Assembly: GCA_963736525.1 (NCBI GenBank)
Contig: CAVTPF010000004.1
Location: 62,001 to 126,000 of the forward strand
Length of the DNA: 64,000 nt
Direction: 5' to 3'
DNA from: Bog-473 sp963736525
Lineage (GTDB): Bacteria; Actinomycetota; Acidimicrobiia; Acidimicrobiales; RAAP-2
In this document: one piece after another, positions 58,074 through 64,000 of the stretch
Layout: every line of letters starts with the position of its first letter
Numbering within the stretch: position 1 is the stretch's first letter
Notes under the pieces: model-generated
What the model was told of the DNA's origin: nothing
Seen by the model: the letters and a program-made list of their open reading frames with translations, nothing else
Databases searched by the model: none
Position numbers and translations under genes: made by a program

Positions 58074-60161
58074 TCAGCCGGACTGTCCGGGTGTTCCGCA
58101 CCCGATGGACAATCCGTGGGTCGCCAGGCTCCCCGGGAGGGCGGGTACGCATTGACCGGACAGATATGCCTCGACGAGCGGCTGGTTCGGGTAGTACCCC
58201 AGCGACTGCTTGAACACCTGCCGCGCCTCGGATCGTTGGCCCTGGTTCCAGTCGATGGCGCCGAGCAGGTCGAGTGCAGGTGCGAGCCAAGGCTGATTTT
58301 CGACGGCGGCCGCGGCGGCGCCATGCGCGCCCCGCAAGTTCCCGAGATCGGCATCCATCGACGCGAGCAAAACCAATGAGACGGGGTTGGTCCGGTCGCG
58401 CGCCACTGCGACTTCTTCCCACTGGAGGGCCTGTGGCATCGCGTCGAGGTACGGCGTCGAATAAATGGTGGCCCATTCCGACGCCGGTTGGGACCACGGG
58501 CTCAGCAGTGTCTCCGCCGTCGAGACGTTGGACGCCGTCCCGGGGGCGAGCGGAGGAGCGGTGGCGGCGGCATCGTATGCGATGTCTCCGATGATGAACA
58601 GGAGGGCGGGGATGAGCGCCAGCGCCCCGAGTACCCACGACGAGCCGGCGAGGAGCCGGCGCTCCGGCATGCGCCGACCGGCAAAACCGATCGTCGCGCT
58701 CGCCTTGTCCGTCATCGGCTCCGACGCGTTTCGCTGCAACGCGGCCCCCACGGCCACGAACAGCAGCGTGGTGATCACGAGGTTGAGCGGCTCGGCCAGC
58801 TCCGATGCGAAGAGGACGATGGCGAAGACGACGAGGGGGCCTCGCCGGCGTCGGAGGGCGAAGACCAACCAGCCGGCGAAGAGTCCCAGCCCCACGATGC
58901 CGACGGTGACGGCCAACTCGATGAGGATGTTGTGCGCGTCGAGGAAGACCTGGTCGGTATAGATGTCCGTCGTGACGTCCAGGACGAGCGAGGAGTCGTA
59001 CCGCGACAGCGTCCCGACCCGGAACTGATCGGGCCCGTAGCCGGTGAGCGGGCGGTGGAGGAAGGCGCTCCAGCTCGCTCGCCACAAGTCGAAGCGCTCG
59101 TTGAAGGTCTCCGTCGAGGTCGAGGACTGAATGTGGTCGATCACCCCGCCACGGGCCACGATCGTGGGCGGCGCGGCCTTGGCGGGCTTCGCACCGGGGC
59201 TGGCGACGACTGGGCTCGACGATTGTGTGACCGGCCCGGACGTGTTGGTGCCGGCCGTGACCGAACCGACCACGAGTGCGCCGATCGCCAGAGCACCGAA
59301 GAGCACCATTGGAGCCGTGGCGCGCAGCACGGTCCGCACGCCTCCCGCGCCGGCGCGCCACGCGGCGAACGCCACTGCACCCACCTCCCCGGCAGCCAGC
59401 AGCACGGTCAGGATCGCCGGTAGTCGCTCGCCGCAGACACCGAGCCCGAGCCCGAGCACGATGGCAACGGCGCCCCAGCGGAGAGGCGCGCGCGCACAGC
59501 GCGGCGCCACCAGCGCCAACGCGGCGGCGAGCAGCGCGCCGAGGTAGACCGGGTTGCCCAAGATGCCGGTCGGCTGCAGGGTGCCCCCATAGAGGGGCAA
59601 CGCCACCGAGGAGAGGTCGACGTGCTGCTGAATCACCGCCACGACGGCGTTGCCGGTCGCCCCGGCGATGATGGAGAGCTCGAGAAGGCTCCTGTCCGGC
59701 GCGCGCGACAGCCGCGTCGCCACCGCCCATGCTCCGAAGAGGCAGAGGAAGAAGATCCAGCCCGTCAGGTCGGAGTAGAGCCCAAAGAACGCTGCTTGGG
59801 GGGTGGCGGCCAGAGACGCCGAGAGCGCGCCCCACGCCAGGAAGGCAAGGCCCATCCGCGCCGCCCACTTGAGCGCGGTGTTCTGCCCCGCTCCCGCCCG
59901 GCCGAGTGCCATCGCCACCAGGTAGGGCAGGCCGAGCGCGGCCATCGGCAGCAGAACTGCCGCCTTCTCGGGAAGGACGGAGGTCGCGTCCGGCAGCCAG
60001 AACAGCGTCTGGACGAGCACCAACGCGGCGACGACCCAGCCGAGGACCGACACCCGCGAGACGTCGAGGCCGCCGCGCACCGGAACCTCGGGGCTGTCTC
60101 GGGCGACGTCGGTCGGATCGGTGGGCGCGATCGGCGGTGCCTCAACGGCGAGCTCAGTCAC
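58074..60161 (-). CDS. O-antigen ligase/Wzy-like polymerase with C-terminal TPR-like region
   Basis: A 695-residue protein. About twelve membrane helices span residues 40-490, with a large extracellular loop (about 290-395). That loop ends in the ligase motif region FNERFDLWRASW, TGYGPDQFRVG and DAHNILIELAVTVG. A last helix near 505-525 is followed by an extracellular helical region (about 540-695) patterned like TPR repeats with Ala/Trp/Tyr spacing. Family members polymerise or ligate lipid-linked glycans outside the membrane. It starts at GTG 60161. Together with 56601-57953 it may form a second glycan system. Confidence 0.87.
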   Translation of the reverse strand: MTELAVEAPPIAPTDPTDVARDSPEVPVRGGLDVSRVSVLGWVVAALVLVQTLFWLPDATSVLPEKAAVLLPMAALGLPYLVAMALGRAGAGQNTALKWAARMGLAFLAWGALSASLAATPQAAFFGLYSDLTGWIFFLCLFGAWAVATRLSRAPDRSLLELSIIAGATGNAVVAVIQQHVDLSSVALPLYGGTLQPTGILGNPVYLGALLAAALALVAPRCARAPLRWGAVAIVLGLGLGVCGERLPAILTVLLAAGEVGAVAFAAWRAGAGGVRTVLRATAPMVLFGALAIGALVVGSVTAGTNTSGPVTQSSSPVVASPGAKPAKAAPPTIVARGGVIDHIQSSTSTETFNERFDLWRASWSAFLHRPLTGYGPDQFRVGTLSRYDSSLVLDVTTDIYTDQVFLDAHNILIELAVTVGIVGLGLFAGWLVFALRRRRGPLVVFAIVLFASELAEPLNLVITTLLFVAVGAALQRNASEPMTDKASATIGFAGRRMPERRLLAGSSWVLGALALIPALLFIIGDIAYDAAATAPPLAPGTASNVSTAETLLSPWSQPASEWATIYSTPYLDAMPQALQWEEVAVARDRTNPVSLVLLASMDADLGNLRGAHGAAAAAVENQPWLAPALDLLGAIDWNQGQRSEARQVFKQSLGYYPNQPLVEAYLSGQCVPALPGSLATHGLSIGCGTPGQSG

Positions 60162-60299
60162 GGCTCACGGTTTGCCAACAGTCGACGGGCCACGCGCGGC
60201 AAAGCTAGTGCAGCCGTACGAACTCGCCGCATCGGATCACACGGCGTGAGGCGCTGACGGAGGGTTCCGGTCCGAGTTCCCTCAGTGTTCGCGCAAATG

Positions 60300-62693
60300 T
60301 CACGTTCCGGTTACTCCTACTCGTGCCGCGCGTCGCCGAACGTTGTCCCACGCGACCCAGCCACCCAGAAGGATCAGGGTGCACAACGCGACGACGAGCC
60401 CCACGTTGAACGCGTCGGGGTAGTAGTGAAGCATCAAGGTGTAGCGACCCGCCGGCACTCGAGCCTGTAGCAGGAAGCCGGACCACGGCGTCAGCGACAG
60501 TGGACGACCGTTCAGCGCGGCATGCCAACCCGGAACGTTCGTGAACAGCAGATGGACGACGGATGGGCTGGGTGCGTGCACCGAGATCCTCCACGTCGAC
60601 GCGTTGAGCTGCGTGACGGCCAGAGGGCGTGCGGTGGATGCGCCTGCGCTCATGATGTCGGCGATTGACGAATCCGGTACTCGGTACAACCCTTCCCCAC
60701 CAGGGTCGCCGACGAGCGTCGTTCCCGGCGGCCCCTTCGTTCCAGGAGGTTCGAGGATGAAACGGACGCCCAGGTCACGCGCCTCGACCACGGTCGAAAC
60801 GGACGGGCAGAAGACCCCACTCGGTGCGACAGCGACCGGCGTACCACTGATTCGAGACCACGACTCGTAATAGCTGCGCGGCGTCAAGGGTTCGTAGAAT
60901 CCGAATTCGCTCACGCCGTACGCGATGTTCGCCTCGGGGAGGATCCCGAGGCTCGGAAATTCGGTGATGGACGGACAGGAGCCGAAACCCACTCGAGCGG
61001 TGCCGACGAGGGCCTGGAGATCCCTTTCCGCCGACGTGGTGGCGAACGACTGAGTCGCGGAGGACCACAGGGGGGCACCCGCCCACAGCAAGAACCCGGT
61101 CTCAATGAGCAAGAGCGTCACTCCCGCGACACGCGACCTCCCCGTCAGCCCGTCCCTCGGACCGCTTCGCAGCAGGTACCCCGTGATCAAGAGGCCGGAG
61201 AGGACGAGTGCCGCGGGCCAGGCGAAGCTCCAGAGGCGCTCGTGCGCGCCGCCGGGAGGCAGTCCGCTGCGCGTCGCGAGGAAGTAGGCAAACAGGAGTA
61301 TCAGTACCGCTGCCGCGGCAAGGAAGGCCCAGCGAAGAACTCGGAGCGGTGCTCGGTCACCACCCACCGCAGCCAACGCCTCGTGGAGACCCCGTCCGGC
61401 CAACACGGCGAGCACGAAGTCCAGTGGGATGAGCGCTCGGTACCAGAGGACCGTGCGGAGTACCGGCAGGTGGTCGACCACCGTCCCCACCGGCTCGACG
61501 TAGAGGATCCCGACACAGGCGATGGCCACCACGACGAGGCCCACGACTTCTGGCCTCCTCCAACATCGGACCAAGGCGACCGCGGCGAGGGCGAGCGCGG
61601 TGACGCCCACGTAGGCGGCCACGTCGTAGTAGTTGGACGACCCGAAGTAATGCCCGACGTCTGTCGGCAGGCCGTCGAACTCCTGAAAGGCCAGGGCCAG
61701 GGAGTCGTGGAGGGGAAGCGGTTGATAGGCGCCCCCGGCGGACCGCGCGGACCCGTTGACCAGCTGGCTCAACGGGAGCAGCAGCGGAGCCGACAGCGCC
61801 AAACCGGCGACAACACCGAGGGAGAGGAACGCGACCGGTCGCCACACCAGCTCCTTGGTCGCACCGCGCACTCCACCGGCTTCGGTCCTCCACCTGGTCG
61901 CGATGAAGGGAACGGAGAAGAGGCCGAGGACGATGAGTGTGATGCCGACGCTTTCGGGGTGACCGCCGTAGACGGCACATGCGACGGACAGGCTCAGGGC
62001 CAGGACCCACATCGGTCTTCGGGGTCCGCGTACGACGAGAACGCCGGCGGCGAGGACGAATCCGAGGAAGGCGAAGACGTCCCCCACGGGCCAGCCCAAG
62101 AGCCCCGAGAAGGCACCGCTCAGCTCGTACACGGTACCGGCAAAGATCGCCCCGATGACTCTGGTGCCGCAGACCCGACACAGTGCGTAGGTTCCGGATC
62201 CCGCAATGATCAGCTTGACGATCAGTGTGACGTCATAGGAGAAGCGAACGGGGACGGCGTAACTCACCAGCGTCGGCACGCTGAAGGTCGACGACTCGCC
62301 GTTGAAGGCCAACGGTAACCCTGCTCCGCTGTAGGGGTTCCACAGGGGAAGCTCACCGTGATGGACCTGCGTGACGGCGAGGTTCCGCCACGGGATGATG
62401 ATTTGGATCAGATCGCTGTCGACGTTGTTGTGGATCGGCATACGTGGCTGGCCGAGCCCGAAGAACGAGAGCAGGTCATAGGGGCCGAGCTTGGTCCCAC
62501 CCGCGAGCGCCGGGGCGAGCAGGGAGAGCCCGATCAGCCCGAACCACGCCACTGCCACCAGGGCCGGCCAATGCCCTCTGACGAACCTACGGAACGGCGC
62601 ACGCCTCGCGCTCGGCACCGCCGTCCCGTGCGCTCCCGTCGGTGTGACCGTCGACACGGCAGGCTCGTCGAAACGGAGGGTCGGTTGTCGCAT
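60300..62693 (-). CDS. YfhO-family polytopic membrane protein
   Basis: A 797-residue membrane protein with about 13 helices. The first extracellular loop (IHNNVDSDLIQIIIPW, about 85-100) and GELPLWNPYSGAGLPLAF (about 110-127) fit the YfhO family, which is related to GT-C glycosyltransferases. In Firmicutes YfhO glycosylates lipoteichoic acid. The C-terminal half has an extracellular beta domain with VPGWHAALNG and a final helix. It begins at ATG 62693 with a one-base overlap to the upstream GT2 gene. It likely transfers a carrier-linked sugar supplied by that GT2. Confidence 0.85.
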   Translation of the reverse strand: MRQPTLRFDEPAVSTVTPTGAHGTAVPSARRAPFRRFVRGHWPALVAVAWFGLIGLSLLAPALAGGTKLGPYDLLSFFGLGQPRMPIHNNVDSDLIQIIIPWRNLAVTQVHHGELPLWNPYSGAGLPLAFNGESSTFSVPTLVSYAVPVRFSYDVTLIVKLIIAGSGTYALCRVCGTRVIGAIFAGTVYELSGAFSGLLGWPVGDVFAFLGFVLAAGVLVVRGPRRPMWVLALSLSVACAVYGGHPESVGITLIVLGLFSVPFIATRWRTEAGGVRGATKELVWRPVAFLSLGVVAGLALSAPLLLPLSQLVNGSARSAGGAYQPLPLHDSLALAFQEFDGLPTDVGHYFGSSNYYDVAAYVGVTALALAAVALVRCWRRPEVVGLVVVAIACVGILYVEPVGTVVDHLPVLRTVLWYRALIPLDFVLAVLAGRGLHEALAAVGGDRAPLRVLRWAFLAAAAVLILLFAYFLATRSGLPPGGAHERLWSFAWPAALVLSGLLITGYLLRSGPRDGLTGRSRVAGVTLLLIETGFLLWAGAPLWSSATQSFATTSAERDLQALVGTARVGFGSCPSITEFPSLGILPEANIAYGVSEFGFYEPLTPRSYYESWSRISGTPVAVAPSGVFCPSVSTVVEARDLGVRFILEPPGTKGPPGTTLVGDPGGEGLYRVPDSSIADIMSAGASTARPLAVTQLNASTWRISVHAPSPSVVHLLFTNVPGWHAALNGRPLSLTPWSGFLLQARVPAGRYTLMLHYYPDAFNVGLVVALCTLILLGGWVAWDNVRRRAARVGVTGT

Positions 62694-63688
62694 CAGCCGA
62701 CTCCGCCTCCGGCCGGCACCTGCAGCGGCCGCCCTCGAACGGCGCGGCCGATGCCGACCCAGAAGCCCAGTCCGAACGACCAGTGGCAGATCTCCTGCAC
62801 CAGCGCGGCGTTGACGGGGTCCACGTCGTTGTCCCGGCTGACGGAGAGTCCGATGGCCGCGCAGCCGAGCGCGTGCAGCGCGGGCACGGCCAGGCGCTGC
62901 GCCCAGGTGCGACCCCCGAGCAGCCCCACGGCCGCCACCGCCACGAGTGCCGCGGGTGCCACCGGCCGCCACGAGGGCAGCGCGCCGTGCACGGCGACCG
63001 AGGTGGCCTTGGCCAGGCCGTAGTTCCGGTACTGGAGCCACAACGCCGCCGGCGACTCGCGCGGGAAGTAGGTCGAGTGCACCGAGGGGTCCAGTACCAC
63101 CCTGCCCCCACGGCGCCGAAGTCGGTAGTTGAGCTCGTTGTCCTCGCCCCACCAGGGAAAGTGCCCGTCGTCGAAGCCACCGACGTCTTCCAGCGTGCTG
63201 CGCCTCCATGCGCCCAGGTAGACCGTGTCGACCTCGGCCCGGGCGGTGGCGTGGTGGAACCGGCCCGGCATGCCGGCCGGCGACGAGGTGACCGCGGCGA
63301 CAGCCCGTCCGAAAGGGCCGCTCCCCACCGGGCGCATCGGTCCCCCCACGACGTCGGCCCCCGTCTCGGACAGGAGTTCGACGCAGCGCGCGACGTAGTC
63401 GGGCTCGCACAGCGTGTGCGCGTCCATGCGGCAGATGATGTCGCCCGTGCTGTGGGCGATCCCCGTGTTCATGGCGGCGGCCGGCCCCCGGCCCGGGTTG
63501 TCGATGAGCCGTACCGGTGGTCCGTAGGAGGCCACCGTGTCGCGGGTTCCGTCCGCGGAGCCACCGTCGAGGACCAAGACCTCGAGCAGCGGGTAGGTCT
63601 GGGCCAACACCGCCTTCAGGCACGCGTCCATGTGCGCCGCCTCGTTGTAGGCGGGGATGAGGATCGACACCGAGGGCCGGTCGTGCAT
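62693..63688 (-). CDS. Glycosyltransferase family 2
   Basis: A 331-residue GT-A enzyme. It opens VSILIPAYNEAAHMDACL, with nucleotide-site Asp residues in LVLDGGSADGT and the D-x-D-like CRMDAHT (near 88-94). The WWGEDNELNYRLRRRGG segment near 185 is the usual acceptor/base region. One or two C-terminal membrane helices (about 240-280) suggest membrane attachment. It overlaps the YfhO start by one base (TGATG), so the two are a coupled pair. It may make a polyprenyl-phosphate sugar used by the YfhO protein. Confidence 0.92.
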   Translation of the reverse strand: MHDRPSVSILIPAYNEAAHMDACLKAVLAQTYPLLEVLVLDGGSADGTRDTVASYGPPVRLIDNPGRGPAAAMNTGIAHSTGDIICRMDAHTLCEPDYVARCVELLSETGADVVGGPMRPVGSGPFGRAVAAVTSSPAGMPGRFHHATARAEVDTVYLGAWRRSTLEDVGGFDDGHFPWWGEDNELNYRLRRRGGRVVLDPSVHSTYFPRESPAALWLQYRNYGLAKATSVAVHGALPSWRPVAPAALVAVAAVGLLGGRTWAQRLAVPALHALGCAAIGLSVSRDNDVDPVNAALVQEICHWSFGLGFWVGIGRAVRGRPLQVPAGGGVG

Positions 63689-63760
63689 GGTCGCTCGAGT
63701 TCAGCTCGGGGCCGGCAGGGCCGGGCGAAGTCGGAGGTGGGGTTCCGTAGGATACCGAGC

Positions 63761-64000
63761 GTGCCGCGGGGAGTCGACGTCCGGACCGTGCCGCACTCCG
63801 CACCGACGCCTGGCCCGCCCCCGACCGTCGCCGCCGTCGTCGTCGCGTACGAGAGCGCGGACACGATCGGACCCTGTGTGACCGAGCTGCTCCGGATTCC
63901 CGGGCTCACCGGTGTGGTGGTGGTCGATCATGGCTCCGACGGGGCGGGGCAGGTGGCGGAACGGCTCGGCGCGGTCGTCGTCCACGACCCGTCGAACCCT
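63761..64000 (+). CDS. Glycosyltransferase family 2, N-terminal part (cut by window end)
   Basis: Eighty codons are present from GTG 63761, open to the edge. After a Pro-rich start, TVAAVVVAYESADTIGPCV and VVVVDHGSDGAG match the first strand and nucleotide-binding Asp of GT2 enzymes. An internal GTG at 63788 is another start option. It is divergent from the GT2 gene at 62693-63688, with 72 bases between them. Confidence 0.8.
   Translation, partial: MPRGVDVRTVPHSAPTPGPPPTVAAVVVAYESADTIGPCVTELLRIPGLTGVVVVDHGSDGAGQVAERLGAVVVHDPSNP

Noticed and set aside
1..64000. CRISPR arrays, insertion sequences, integrases, prophage genes
   Set aside because: No regularly spaced repeats, transposase or integrase motifs, or tRNA-flanked att sites were seen, so the rearrangements cannot be credited to a visible mobile element.

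Overview
The window is 64 kb of high-GC DNA with strong GC3 bias, frequent GTG and TTG starts, tight start/stop overlaps, and domains typical of Actinomycetota (DUF2510, SHOCT, DUF6325, nitrobindin, RhlG-like SDR, Tat and lipoprotein signals). It fits a Gram-positive, single-membrane actinobacterium. An Acidimicrobiia-like lineage is my guess; the sequence alone does not prove it. I see no rRNA, tRNA, CRISPR array, transposase or integrase.

Layout. 1-1.2 kb: end of a pstC plus pstA, with no pstB after them. 1.35-7.96 kb: nitrobindin-like protein, then a lipid/acyl catabolic run (acyl-CoA dehydrogenase, M20 amidohydrolase, SDR, NIPSNAP-like protein) and two bPH2 membrane proteins. 7.95-9.82 kb: a tetR-cytochrome P450 operon. 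9.9-24.6 kb: a cell-surface polysaccharide region with two secreted Ig-repeat proteins, two beta-helix proteins, a flippase, GT4 and GT26 glycosyltransferases, two paralogous sulfotransferases and a polyprenyl-phosphate sugar transferase. 24.6-38.5 kb: a rearranged phosphate-uptake and surface-protein region. 38.8-49.3 kb: a Wzy-GT4 fusion, a Wzz/BY-kinase-like protein, a GH18-like hydrolase, an MBL-fold hydrolase and a DUF2510/beta-propeller protein. 49.3-64 kb: large polytopic GT-C/YfhO-like proteins, a SHOCT/DUF6325/DUF2252 block, a second sugar transferase, a second Wzy-like ligase and GT2 enzymes.

The most interesting part is 24.6-38.5 kb. It holds two diverged copies of one ancestral operon, inferred as pstC-pstA-pstB-anchored pstS-surface binding protein-sortase-like protein-cupredoxin-like lipoprotein. 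Each copy has lost the genes the other keeps. In the 24.6-29.2 kb copy, pstCAB and most of pstS have collapsed into one chimeric reading frame: the first codons of pstC joined to the membrane anchor of pstS. Its cupredoxin gene is also truncated. In the 33-38.5 kb copy, pstCABS and the cupredoxin gene are intact, while the surface protein and sortase survive only as short scraps. The promoter regions of both copies share a block containing an identical 16-bp element. The surviving sortase-like protein lacks the usual catalytic His and Cys. A second pair of loci (9.9 kb and 32.4 kb) shows the same reciprocal loss for a convergent pair: secreted LppX-like protein and Ig-repeat protein.

Working together, the genes suggest a cell that builds one or two, possibly sulfated, exopolysaccharides and displays phosphate-binding proteins on membrane anchors at its surface.
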